Origin: JABSQH01 sp965230015
GTDB lineage: Bacteria > Actinomycetota > Acidimicrobiia > Acidimicrobiales > Ilumatobacteraceae
Assembly: GCA_965230015.1 (NCBI GenBank)
Contig: CBDDKF010000002.1
Span: 959,900 to 1,023,899 of the forward strand
Direction of reading: 5' to 3'
DNA length: 64,000 nucleotides
This document shows positions 55,274 through 63,198 of the stretch, in pieces; within the stretch, counting starts at the first letter, position 1; each line of letters opens with the position of its first letter. The notes under the pieces were generated by a model that was not told where the DNA came from, searched no databases, and saw nothing but the letters and a program-made list of their open reading frames with translations. The position numbers and the translations under genes were made by a program.

Positions 55274-56175
55274 GCTCAACCGAGTTCCGCGCGCCGGCGG
55301 TCGCCCGCTGGCTCAACACCGCACAGCCAGAGGCACTGTTCGTCCTCTCGGCAATCGCCCAGTACATCGGCGCGGCGATCGCCGTCGTGCTGTTCGACGA
55401 GGTCGAACCACAAACCGTCGCCTGGTTCCGAGTCATCGGCGCCACCCTGGCGCTCCTGGCGATCTCGCGCGGCTGGCGGCGCGGGTGGACGCGCGATCAA
55501 CTCGTCGCCGCTGGCGTGTTCGGCATCGCCACGGCGCTGATGAACACCTTCTTCTACCTGGGCATCGATCGGATCGACCTGGGCAAGGCGGTGGCCATCG
55601 AGTTCATCGGTCCGATCGCCGTCGCCGCGGTAGCGACCCGCTCAGTGCGCAATGCCATCGCCTTGGCCTTCGCTGCGGGCGGCGTCGTGGTGCTCGGCGG
55701 CGGCGAGATCGACGGCAATGCGCTCGGGCTCCTGTTCATCCTGCTGGCGTCGGCGATGTGGGCCGCGTACATCGTGATCGGCTCACAGGTAGCCCAGCTC
55801 GACCGCGGCGTCGCGGGTCTCGGCGTCGGCCTGGCGATCGGCGCACTGGCGACGACACCGATCGGCGCGCCCTGGAGCGGCCCGGTCTGGGTGTCGCCGA
55901 CCTTGCTTGCGCTGTGTCTGCTGGTTGGCGTGTTCTCCAATGCCATCGGCTACGGGATCGATCAATTCACCATGCGGCGCATCCCCGTGCGCCGGTTTTC
56001 GCTGCTCCTCGCGCTGCTCCCCGTCACCGCGGTGGCCATCGGCTGGCTGGCGCTCGAACAGGTCCCGTCCGCGGCCGAGCTCGTGGGTGTCGGCCTCGTG
56101 CTCGTCGGCGTCGCCACCCAAGAACGCGAACGCCGCGACCGCGCCGAAGCGACGGTGCTCACCGAGCCGTCATAA
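55270..56175 (+). CDS. EamA/RhtA-like transporter with CTG start
   Basis: A 301-residue permease with about ten spans in two EamA halves (residues 20-140 and 150-280), such as exporters of threonine and homoserine. The first half begins ALFVLSAIAQYIGAAIAVVL, the second GLLFILLASAMWAAYIVIGS. No ATG, GTG or TTG occurs in this frame before residue 38, which would delete the first span. A CTG at 55270-55272 overlaps the aldolase TGA (CTGA), exactly as ATGA and GTGA do at other junctions here. I infer CTG initiation by coupling; a sequencing or frameshift error is the alternative. Confidence 0.75.
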   Translation: MSSTEFRAPAVARWLNTAQPEALFVLSAIAQYIGAAIAVVLFDEVEPQTVAWFRVIGATLALLAISRGWRRGWTRDQLVAAGVFGIATALMNTFFYLGIDRIDLGKAVAIEFIGPIAVAAVATRSVRNAIALAFAAGGVVVLGGGEIDGNALGLLFILLASAMWAAYIVIGSQVAQLDRGVAGLGVGLAIGALATTPIGAPWSGPVWVSPTLLALCLLVGVFSNAIGYGIDQFTMRRIPVRRFSLLLALLPVTAVAIGWLALEQVPSAAELVGVGLVLVGVATQERERRDRAEATVLTEPS

Positions 56176-56180
56176 CTGTC

Positions 56181-56358
56181 GTCGGCTCACCACGATCGCG
56201 CGAACCGCAAGTCGGGACGCCGACGACGCCAGCAGTGGCTCCCTGGCGGTCGCGCACTGCGGCCCTGCCGATCAGCGTCGGCTCACCACGATCGCGCGAA
56301 CCGCGAGTCTGGACTCCGACGACGCCAGCAGTGGCTCCTGGCGTCGCGCACTGCGGCC
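56181..56358. repeat. Imperfect 83-bp direct repeat
   Basis: Copies at 56181-56264 and 56277-56358, both beginning GTCGGCTCACCACGATCGCG and ending GCACTGCGGCC, differ at about 6 sites including three 1-base gaps. Each can fold by pairing GTCGG with CCGAC. They fill the gap between the convergent EamA and PhyH genes. Confidence 0.75.
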
Positions 56359-56370
56359 TGACACGGCTCG

Positions 56371-56976
56371 CTACCCGCGGCGCCAGGTGAGTTGGAGGGC
56401 GTGGCGGTCGGCATCTGATCGGTTCTCGGTGCCGGAGTGCAGCAGGTGACCGTTGAACACGAAGGCGGTGCCTGCCGGTCCCGTCAATGCGATCTCGTCG
56501 GGATGGCTGGCAAGTGAGCCGGACTGCCGCTGGAGATCGGGACGCCGGTGACTCCCCGGCACCACGCGTGTCGGCCCGTTCGTGTCCGTGAAGTCGACGA
56601 GCGCAACGATCGCCGTCGCCACTCGGGCAGGACCATCGTCGAGCTTGGGCGCATCATCGGCATGCAGCTGCTGCGCCCCGTAGCCCGCCTGCGGACAGCG
56701 GTACGACGCCTGATCGAGGAGGGCCGTCGGGCCCAGGATCTCGTGGACCACGTCGAGCACGACCGAGTCCTCGCACAGCGATCCAACGACGTCGCACCGG
56801 TGCTCCAGGGCGAAGAGGTGCCGCGTGCCAGCCACAGGCTTGTCGCCAGTCGCCCGCTCCGCAGGCGGGGCGGCGCACAGCTCGGCGCACCGCCGCAACA
56901 CGGCACCGACCTCATCCGAGGTCAACGCATCGGGGATCCCGACCCAACCTGCACCGTCGTCGAACACGCGGCTCAC
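56371..56976 (-). CDS. Phytanoyl-CoA dioxygenase (PhyH) family protein
   Basis: A 201-residue Fe(II)/2-oxoglutarate oxygenase. The iron ligands are His-x-Asp in QQLHADDAPKL and the distal His in FNGHLLHSGTENR; the following RHALQLTWRRG carries the 2-oxoglutarate-binding arginine. Members hydroxylate lipids, halogenated compounds or natural products, and the target here is unknown. The GTG at 56976 is the first start; a second GTG three codons on is also possible. It is shorter than most PhyH proteins (250-300) but the core is complete. Confidence 0.82.
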   Translation of the reverse strand: MSRVFDDGAGWVGIPDALTSDEVGAVLRRCAELCAAPPAERATGDKPVAGTRHLFALEHRCDVVGSLCEDSVVLDVVHEILGPTALLDQASYRCPQAGYGAQQLHADDAPKLDDGPARVATAIVALVDFTDTNGPTRVVPGSHRRPDLQRQSGSLASHPDEIALTGPAGTAFVFNGHLLHSGTENRSDADRHALQLTWRRG

Positions 56977-57033
56977 GGTAGAGCGGCCTCGCGACCCACC
57001 CGCGTGGAGTTTCTGGAGACGGGCTCCGTCGGG

Positions 57034-58194
57034 TCAGTCGAGACCTGGCGCGCAGAGCCCGTCGAGTTCCTTGACCTGAATGCGATCTCGGTTCTCGAAG
57101 GTCACCTGGTTGCTCGGGTCCGGTTGCAGCTTGAACACGCGGAACTCCATCTCGGTCGTATCGACCGTGAGGATCCGACCGATCAGCCCGTCACCGAGGT
57201 CGAGGATCAGCTTGATCGTCTCGAGCGCCTGGATCGACCCGATGATCCCGGGCAGCACACCGAGCACACCGGCCTCTGCGCAGCTCGGCGCGAGTTCGGC
57301 GGGCGGCGGCTCGGGCACCATGTCGCGGTAGGTCGGGCCCTCGGTCGGATGGAACACGCTGACCATGCCCTCGAACCGGAAGATCGAGCCGTGCACCACG
57401 GGAATGCCGAGCTTCACGCTGGCATCGTTGAGCAGATACCGGCTGGGAAAGTTGTCCGCACCGTCGACGATGACGTCGTAGTCGGAGATGATGTCGACGA
57501 TGTTCGTCGCATCGAGGCGGGTGTCGTAGGTGACCACGTTGACATCGGGGTTGAGCATGGTCAGCGTCTTCTTCGCCGAATCGACCTTGCGGTCGCCAAC
57601 CCGGTCCACGTTGTGCAGGATCTGCCGCTGCAGGTTCGACGAGTCGACCTCGTCCATGTCGACGATGCCGATCGTGCCGACGCCGGCCGCCGCCAGGTAC
57701 AGCGCCGCCGGCGAGCCGAGTCCACCGGCGCCGAGCATCAGCACCTTGGCGTCGAGCAGCTTGGCCTGACCTTCCACCCCAACCTCGGGGAGGAGCAGGT
57801 GACGCTTGTAGCGGTTGGTCTGCTCTGGCGTGAGCGAGGCCGGCGTGGTCCACGCCCGTCCCTCGTCCTTCCACCGACCGAAGCCCCCATCCATCGACAG
57901 CGCGTTGGAGTAGCCGAGCTCGGCGAGCGTCTTGGCGGCAAAGGCCGAGCGCACACCGCCTGCGCAATACACCACGATCTCGGAGTCCTTGTCGGCGATC
58001 CGGTTCTCGATCTGCGCCTCGAGGTGTCCGCGGGGGATGTGGATCGCGCCCGCGAGCGCTCCCTCGTCGTACTCATCGGGCTCGCGCACGTCGAGCACGG
58101 TGGCGCCGGCAGCAATGCGCTCGGCTGCTGTCGCGGTGTCGATCTCGTCGATCTCGGACTTGGCGTTGGCGAGGAGGTCGCGGAACGTGGCCAT
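57034..58194 (-). CDS. Rhodanese-MoeB/ThiF adenylyltransferase fusion
   Basis: A 386-residue protein with a rhodanese domain first (residues 10-110; ATVLDVREPDEYDEGALAG, active cysteine in VVYCAGGVRS), then an E1-like adenylyltransferase (128-386; RYKRHLLLPEVGVEGQAKL, GAGGLGSPAALYLAAAGVG, LQRQILH, NDASVKLGIPVVHGSIF when split). The usual MoeZ order is the reverse. The E1 cysteine is in APSCAEAGVLGVLPG. The zinc-binding CYRC is replaced by TYRD, and the second Cys pair is absent. It likely activates a small ubiquitin-like sulfur carrier for molybdopterin or thio-cofactor synthesis. Confidence 0.85.
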   Translation of the reverse strand: MATFRDLLANAKSEIDEIDTATAAERIAAGATVLDVREPDEYDEGALAGAIHIPRGHLEAQIENRIADKDSEIVVYCAGGVRSAFAAKTLAELGYSNALSMDGGFGRWKDEGRAWTTPASLTPEQTNRYKRHLLLPEVGVEGQAKLLDAKVLMLGAGGLGSPAALYLAAAGVGTIGIVDMDEVDSSNLQRQILHNVDRVGDRKVDSAKKTLTMLNPDVNVVTYDTRLDATNIVDIISDYDVIVDGADNFPSRYLLNDASVKLGIPVVHGSIFRFEGMVSVFHPTEGPTYRDMVPEPPPAELAPSCAEAGVLGVLPGIIGSIQALETIKLILDLGDGLIGRILTVDTTEMEFRVFKLQPDPSNQVTFENRDRIQVKELDGLCAPGLD

Positions 58195-58200
58195 GGGAAA

Positions 58201-58206
58201 ACCCTA
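58201..58206 (-). promoter_or_regulatory. -10 box, rhodanese-MoeB gene
   Basis: TAGGGT, TTTCCC spacer (6 nt), then the ATG at 58194. Confidence 0.5.
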
Positions 58207-58295
58207 ACGTGAATGCCGATCACATCGGTCGGGAATCGTGTTCCTCCAACAACCTCGCGCCGTGCTCGCGAATTCCCGCGTCCGGCGGACGGCGG

Positions 58296-59072
58296 TCAGA
58301 TCACAGATCCGTCGACCAGCGCGGGGAGCACCTCGCTGATCGAGCCGAGCAGGAGGTAGTCGGCGTAGCGGTCCATCGCGGTCTCGTCGCCGTTGACGAT
58401 CACCACGCTGGCCCCTGCCGCTTTCGCCCGCGGCACACAGTTCGCTGCCGGGAACACGCTCAACGTGGAGCCGACGGCGAGCAATACGTCACTTTCTTCG
58501 CTGACCCGCAGCGCCCGGTCGATCACCTCGGGAACGAGCGCCTGGCCAAAGCTGATCGTGTCGCTCTTCAGGATCCCCCCGCACACCAGGCACGGCGGAT
58601 CGTCCTCTCCAGCGCGCACCCGTTCGAGCGTTTCGGCCATCGGCCGCCGGTCGTGACAGTCCCAACAGCGGCTGAACCAGATGGTGCCGTGCACCTCGAT
58701 CACCCGATCGGGATCATTGCCCGCCTTCTGATGTAGCCCGTCGATGTTCTGCGTCACCAGAGCATGCAGTTGGCCACGTCGCTCCAACTCGACGATCGCC
58801 CGATGGCCAGCATTCGGTTGCGCCTCCCACGCCGGCGTCGTCAACCGGTTCTGCCACGCCGCCTGTCGCACCTCGGGGTCGTTGAGGTAGTACGAGATGT
58901 CGGACGCCTTCTCCGCTTTCGGGTTCTTGGTCCACAACCCGTTGGGGCCGCGAAAGTCAGGAATCCCCGAGTCGGTCGAGATTCCCGCACCGGTCAGCAC
59001 CACGACTCGCTGAGCATCGGCGATCACCTCCCGCGCAGCGGCGGTCATCGGAGGCAACGGCCCGTCTGGCAT
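58296..59072 (-). CDS. cobB: NAD-dependent protein deacylase (sirtuin)
   Basis: A 258-residue Sir2-family deacylase. GAGISTDSGIPDFRG binds NAD, TQNIDGLHQKAG and the catalytic VHGTIW follow, and the structural zinc uses CWDC and CLVC. GSTLSVFPAANCVP is typical of class U/III bacterial forms. It removes acetyl or acyl groups from lysines, for example on acyl-CoA synthetases. The ATG at 59072 is chosen by TAGCGT and 7 bases; the frame is open upstream but only as shadow of the L,D-transpeptidase gene. Confidence 0.93.
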   Translation of the reverse strand: MPDGPLPPMTAAAREVIADAQRVVVLTGAGISTDSGIPDFRGPNGLWTKNPKAEKASDISYYLNDPEVRQAAWQNRLTTPAWEAQPNAGHRAIVELERRGQLHALVTQNIDGLHQKAGNDPDRVIEVHGTIWFSRCWDCHDRRPMAETLERVRAGEDDPPCLVCGGILKSDTISFGQALVPEVIDRALRVSEESDVLLAVGSTLSVFPAANCVPRAKAAGASVVIVNGDETAMDRYADYLLLGSISEVLPALVDGSVI

Positions 59073-59079
59073 CGGCGCG

Positions 59080-59085
59080 ACGCTA
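59080..59085 (-). promoter_or_regulatory. -10 box, sirtuin gene
   Basis: TAGCGT, CGCGCCG spacer (7 nt), then the ATG at 59072. Confidence 0.5.
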
Positions 59086-59124
59086 CTCGCGCACAACGGC
59101 TCCGACCCTGCGAGACTGGCCGTG

Positions 59125-59970
59125 ATGCGCGCTCTCCTCGCCGTCGCCGCCGTGACGGCGATGCTCGGCACGTCGACCCTCTGGGCAGCCCCCGCGGTCG
59201 ATGAGGTGGTCGCACCCGCCACGCCCGCCAATCGAGCGACACGCGACGTGCAGTGGCGCGACGGCGCTACGTGCGACCTCACCACCGTCGAAGCGCTGTC
59301 TGCTCGACGACCGGGGGTGCGTCAGTTCGTCGTGTCGGCGACCGACTCCTTCAGCGACACCACCGGCACCGTTTTCGTCGCCGTCCGCCGCGCCGATGGC
59401 TCGTGGGCCTGCCAGAGCGAACCGCAGATAGCGCGCTTCGGACGGTCGGGCACGCGCCCGCTCGTCGAACGGCGCTCGGGCGATGGCACCACACCGGCCG
59501 GCGTGTTCCCGCTCGGCGAGGTCACGGCATGGGACGGAGAGCGGGTCAACGTCTTCGGCAATCAACCCGACCCTGGCGTACGCGACGGCGTGGCCTACCG
59601 TGACGTACGACCCGAGGATTGCTGGGGGGCCACGGCGAACACGCCCGACTACCAGCGGCTCGTCGCCCGCCCAGGCTGTCCTGGGCCGAACGACGAATGG
59701 CTCCCCCGATTTGGCGACGTGTACGCCCATGCTGCGGTGATCGGCGCCAACCTCGATCCGGTATCCGGTGACGAGCCGGGTGAACCGCCCTACGCGGCGG
59801 CGATCTTCCTCCATCGTCACTCGTACGCCGCCGACGGCAGCACACGGCCGACGAGTGGCTGTGTGTCGCTGCCGCTCCTCGAACTGGTCAACACGATCCG
59901 CCTGCTCGACCCACGCCTCGATCCGCACTTCGCCATCGGCCCCACCGACTGGTTGCGCTCCAGCGCGTAA
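59125..59970 (+). CDS. L,D-transpeptidase family exported protein
   Basis: A 281-residue exported protein. Signal peptide at about 1-21 (LLAVAAVTAMLGTSTLWA), then a YkuD-like domain. GDGTTPAGVFPLGEV opens it, AAIFLHRHSY holds the active-site histidine and RPTSGCVSLP the catalytic cysteine. The spacing of these motifs is that of the short YkuD branch whose members may cleave or rearrange wall peptides. A GTG at 59122 could add one residue. It is divergent from the sirtuin gene. Confidence 0.85.
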   Translation: MRALLAVAAVTAMLGTSTLWAAPAVDEVVAPATPANRATRDVQWRDGATCDLTTVEALSARRPGVRQFVVSATDSFSDTTGTVFVAVRRADGSWACQSEPQIARFGRSGTRPLVERRSGDGTTPAGVFPLGEVTAWDGERVNVFGNQPDPGVRDGVAYRDVRPEDCWGATANTPDYQRLVARPGCPGPNDEWLPRFGDVYAHAAVIGANLDPVSGDEPGEPPYAAAIFLHRHSYAADGSTRPTSGCVSLPLLELVNTIRLLDPRLDPHFAIGPTDWLRSSA

Positions 59971-60039
59971 CGCGGCATCGCACGGCGCGTTGATCGGCCC
60001 ACACAAATATCTGAGCGCACGCGCGTAAGGCGCCCTGCG

Positions 60040-60061
60040 GTCGACCGTCAGGACGGTTGAC
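60040..60061. promoter_or_regulatory. Inverted repeat before RTX gene
   Basis: GTCGACCGTC-AG-GACGGTTGAC, 10-bp arms with one mismatch and a 2-bp centre, ending 16 bases before the RTX start. Position between a likely promoter region (60001-60012 is unusually AT-rich) and the ribosome site suggests an operator. Confidence 0.4.
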
Positions 60062-60077
60062 GAACAGGAGGACCATC

Positions 60078-60827
60078 ATGTCGATCACTCGGATCGCTGC
60101 GCTCACCGCAGTGTTCACCGCCGCACCGCTCACCATCGCACCACTCACGGCAGCGGCCAACTCATTCGAAGGCGGGCGAACGCACGCCGCGGACGCCGTC
60201 TACCACCCAACTCACCACGAACGCACCCCGACGTGCCGTGGCGTGCCGGCGACTCACGTCAACGAAGACGGCACCGCCGACGACGACGTCATCGTGGTCA
60301 CCGACCCGAGCGTGTCGATCAACGCCTGGAACGGCGACGATGTCATCTGCGTCGCCACGGGTCACGGATACGGCGCCACGATCGATGCCGGGAACGGCAA
60401 CGACTCGATCATCACCTACAGCGGTGAGAACTTCATCTACGGGGGCGCCGACGACGACTCGATCATGTCGAACAGCGCCGATCACCTGCTGGACGGCGAG
60501 TCGGGCAACGACAACATCTACATCGGCGAGCATCCCGACGCCGCCGTGTACGGAGGCGAGGGAAACGACCGCATCTTCGGCAGCCCACTTGCCGACACGA
60601 TTCACGCCGGCGACGACGACGACTTCGTGATCGGTTTCGGCGGCGATGACACCGTGCAGGGAGGCGACGGGAACGACCGACTGGAAGGCCGTGCGGGGAC
60701 CGATGACCTCGATGGCGGCCCGGGTTCGGATACCTGCGTCGACCAGGCGGCGCCTGCGACCACGTTCACCAGCTGCGAGGCGGTGGTGAGTGTGGTCCTC
60801 GGCGGCGGTTGGGCGTTCTCGAGCTGA
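60078..60827 (+). CDS. Exported RTX calcium-binding repeat protein
   Basis: A 249-residue secreted protein. A signal peptide covers about 1-27 (ALTAVFTAAPLTIAPLTAA), followed by a region with two cysteines (PTCRGVP, DVICVA), then six or so degenerate Gly/Asp nonapeptides (GGADDDSIM, GGEGNDRIF, GGDGNDRLE) which fold as a calcium-bound beta-roll. A final cysteine pair (SDTCVDQ, FTSCEAV) may close a disulfide. A Sec signal rather than a type I C-terminal signal is normal in actinobacteria. The ATG at 60078 has AGGAGG 6 bases upstream, the best ribosome site of the window. Function is unknown. Confidence 0.85.
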   Translation: MSITRIAALTAVFTAAPLTIAPLTAAANSFEGGRTHAADAVYHPTHHERTPTCRGVPATHVNEDGTADDDVIVVTDPSVSINAWNGDDVICVATGHGYGATIDAGNGNDSIITYSGENFIYGGADDDSIMSNSADHLLDGESGNDNIYIGEHPDAAVYGGEGNDRIFGSPLADTIHAGDDDDFVIGFGGDDTVQGGDGNDRLEGRAGTDDLDGGPGSDTCVDQAAPATTFTSCEAVVSVVLGGGWAFSS

Positions 60828-60863
60828 GCGCCGAGGTCGGCGCCACTCGGTCAAGCCGGCCGG

Positions 60864-60869
60864 TAGCGT
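60864..60869 (+). promoter_or_regulatory. -10 box, prfC
   Basis: TAGCGT, CGAGACG spacer (7 nt), then the GTG at 60877. Confidence 0.5.
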
Positions 60870-60876
60870 CGAGACG

Positions 60877-62457
60877 GTGTCGGAACAGGTGATCACCGAG
60901 GCAGCGCGCCGACGCACGTTTGCCATCATCAGCCACCCCGACGCGGGCAAGACCACGCTCACCGAGAAGTTCTTGCTGTACGCCGGCGCGATCACCGCAG
61001 GAGGCGCGGTGAAGGCCCACGAGGGACGCCGTGCGGCTACGTCCGACTGGATGGACATGGAGCAGAAGCGCGGGATCTCGATCACGTCGACCGCGCTCAA
61101 CTTCCCGTACCGCGATCATGAGCTGAACCTGCTGGACACACCCGGCCATCGCGACTTCTCCGAAGACACGTACCGCGTGCTCGCAGCGGTCGACGCGGTG
61201 GTGATGGTGCTCGACTCGGCCAAGGGCATCGAGCCGCAAACCCTCAAGCTGTTCGAGGTGTGTCGCTCGCGCAATCTGCCGGTGATCACCTACCTCAACA
61301 AGTTCGACAGGCCGAGCATGGACCCGCTCGAGCTGCTCGACCAGATCGAGGAGCAGATCGATCTCCGACCAACCCCGGCGACCTGGCCGGTCGGCACCCA
61401 CGGCGACCTCCGCGGCGTGATCGATCGTCGCACCGAGGTGTTCACGCGTTACACCCGCACCGCCCGTGGTGCGCAGGTCGCTCCCGAAGAAGATGTGCCC
61501 GCATCGCGCGCCGCCGACGAAGAGGGCGCCGCGTGGGAACAGGCCGCCGAGGAGATCGAGCTGCTGACGGCGATGGACGCCGACGTCGATCTCGCGAGCT
61601 TCCTCGCTGGCGAGTCGACCCCGGTCTTCGCCGGATCGGCACTGACCAACTTCGGCGTCCGACACTTGCTCGACGCCGTGGTCGACCTCGCCCCCGCACC
61701 GACGCCGCGCGACGATCGCGACGGCAAACCGCGCCACCTCGACGAGCCCTGCTCGGCGTTCGTGTTCAAGGTGCAGGCGAACATGGACCGCAACCATCGC
61801 GATCGGATCGCCTTCGCGCGGATCTGCTCGGGGCGTTTCGACCGGGGCATGGTGTTGACGTGTGCACGCACCGGCAAGCCGTTCGCCACGAAGTACGCAT
61901 CAACGGTGTTCGGCGCCGAACGAACCACGATCGACGAAGCCTTCCCCGGTGACGTCGTGGGCCTGGTCAACGCGACCGGGTTGAACATCGGCGACTCGCT
62001 GTTCGACGAGAACGGCGCGGCGGTCGAGTTCCCGGGCATCCCGCAATTCGCGCCCGAAGTGTTCGCCACTGCGCATCCTCTCGACACCGGCAAGTCGAAG
62101 CAGTTCCGGAAGGGGTTGGATCAGCTCGACGAAGAGGGTGTGGTGCAAGTGCTGCGCGATCCCGACTGGGGCGATGCATCACCGGTGCTCGCAGCAGTCG
62201 GGCAGCTGCAGTTCGACGTGTTCGCCAACCGGCTCGACATCGAATTCAACGCGCCGATCGAGCTGTCGTCGGCGCCATACCAGGCGATCCGACTGACCAA
62301 CACCGAGTCGGCAGACACCCTGCGGGCCAAGCCGGGGGTGCGCATCTTGGCGCGCAACGACGGCGCGTTGGTGGCGCTGTTCGAGAACAAGTACGCCTTG
62401 CAACGCATCGAGCAGAACGAACCCGAGCTCGCGCTCGATCACATCATCGCCGGCTGA
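60877..62457 (+). CDS. prfC: Peptide chain release factor 3
   Basis: A 526-residue translational GTPase that recycles RF1/RF2 from the ribosome. G1 ISHPDAGKTTLTEK at 18-31, G2 with SDWMDMEQKRGISIT, G3 LLDTPGHRDFSEDTYR, and G4 TYLNKFDRPSMDPLE are in order, and the C-terminal domains end LALDHIIAG. DWMDMEQKRGI distinguishes RF3 from EF-G. The GTG at 60877 is fixed by the -10 spacing. Confidence 0.95.
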   Translation: MSEQVITEAARRRTFAIISHPDAGKTTLTEKFLLYAGAITAGGAVKAHEGRRAATSDWMDMEQKRGISITSTALNFPYRDHELNLLDTPGHRDFSEDTYRVLAAVDAVVMVLDSAKGIEPQTLKLFEVCRSRNLPVITYLNKFDRPSMDPLELLDQIEEQIDLRPTPATWPVGTHGDLRGVIDRRTEVFTRYTRTARGAQVAPEEDVPASRAADEEGAAWEQAAEEIELLTAMDADVDLASFLAGESTPVFAGSALTNFGVRHLLDAVVDLAPAPTPRDDRDGKPRHLDEPCSAFVFKVQANMDRNHRDRIAFARICSGRFDRGMVLTCARTGKPFATKYASTVFGAERTTIDEAFPGDVVGLVNATGLNIGDSLFDENGAAVEFPGIPQFAPEVFATAHPLDTGKSKQFRKGLDQLDEEGVVQVLRDPDWGDASPVLAAVGQLQFDVFANRLDIEFNAPIELSSAPYQAIRLTNTESADTLRAKPGVRILARNDGALVALFENKYALQRIEQNEPELALDHIIAG

Positions 62458-62500
62458 GCGGCGATCGCCCGAGTGGCAGCTTCGCCGCGCGCCCACCTCG

Positions 62501-62506
62501 TAGGGT
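62501..62506 (+). promoter_or_regulatory. -10 box, anchored protein gene
   Basis: TAGGGT, GCGGTTC spacer (7 nt), then the ATG at 62514; this sets aside an in-frame GTG at 62505 that overlaps the box. Confidence 0.5.
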
Positions 62507-62513
62507 GCGGTTC

Positions 62514-63188
62514 ATGACCAGCGCTCTCGCCCGACTCGTCGGCGGTGTCACCGTTGCGTGCGGCACGTTGCTCCTCGCCGGCACCACTAACGCGACGACG
62601 CCCGACACCGTCACTCCCGACACCGCAACGCCCGATACCACGGCCGCCCCAGCGACCACGGCAGCCCCCGCCACGACCGCTGCACCCGACAACGGTGGAA
62701 GCGACATCGACTGGGGGCCCATCGCCATCGTTGCGGCATTGGCGATCGTGCTCATCGCCATCCTCGCGGCGTTGGCGTCCCGCCGTCGCCCGTCCGAGGT
62801 CGCTTCGACTGCGAGCGCACCACGCAGCAACAGCTACGAGATCGAGCTCCTCGGCACCGCACAGTGGTTCCACGACCAGCTGTCGCTCGAGCTGCAGGCT
62901 GCGCCGCCCGAGCAGGCGGCGCAGCGATGGTCGGTCGACCGCAGTCGGGTCGACGGCATCGTGATCGGTGCCCAGCAGCAAGCGGCACGCGCCAATCCCG
63001 AGGCATGGAGCCGCCTCGGCCAGTCCGTGTCACTGCTCTCCGGCGCGCTCGACACGTCGATCCAGCTGCGCAACCAGGAGAACCCCGACGCCACGCTGGT
63101 CGCCGAGTCGGTACAAGTGGTCAACCGCCGACGAGCCGAGTTGCAATCGTTGCTCTCGGCGCTGGCCCCACTCGTGCGCGGCGGATGA
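62514..63188 (+). CDS. Membrane-anchored protein with helical C-domain
   Basis: A 224-residue protein that I cannot assign to a family. An N-terminal signal-like segment (LARLVGGVTVACGTLLLAG) is followed by a 35-residue Thr/Pro/Ala linker (TTAAPATTAAPATTAAP), one clear span (PIAIVAALAIVLIAILAALA, about 71-90) and a C-terminal domain of 120 residues with no cysteines and a strong helix pattern (EQAAQRWSVDRSRVDGIVIG when read across). If the first segment is cleaved, the linker is outside and the helical domain inside. It is followed by an SDR gene after 10 bases, perhaps co-transcribed. Confidence 0.7.
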   Translation: MTSALARLVGGVTVACGTLLLAGTTNATTPDTVTPDTATPDTTAAPATTAAPATTAAPDNGGSDIDWGPIAIVAALAIVLIAILAALASRRRPSEVASTASAPRSNSYEIELLGTAQWFHDQLSLELQAAPPEQAAQRWSVDRSRVDGIVIGAQQQAARANPEAWSRLGQSVSLLSGALDTSIQLRNQENPDATLVAESVQVVNRRRAELQSLLSALAPLVRGG

Positions 63189-63198
63189 GGGCTCGCCG

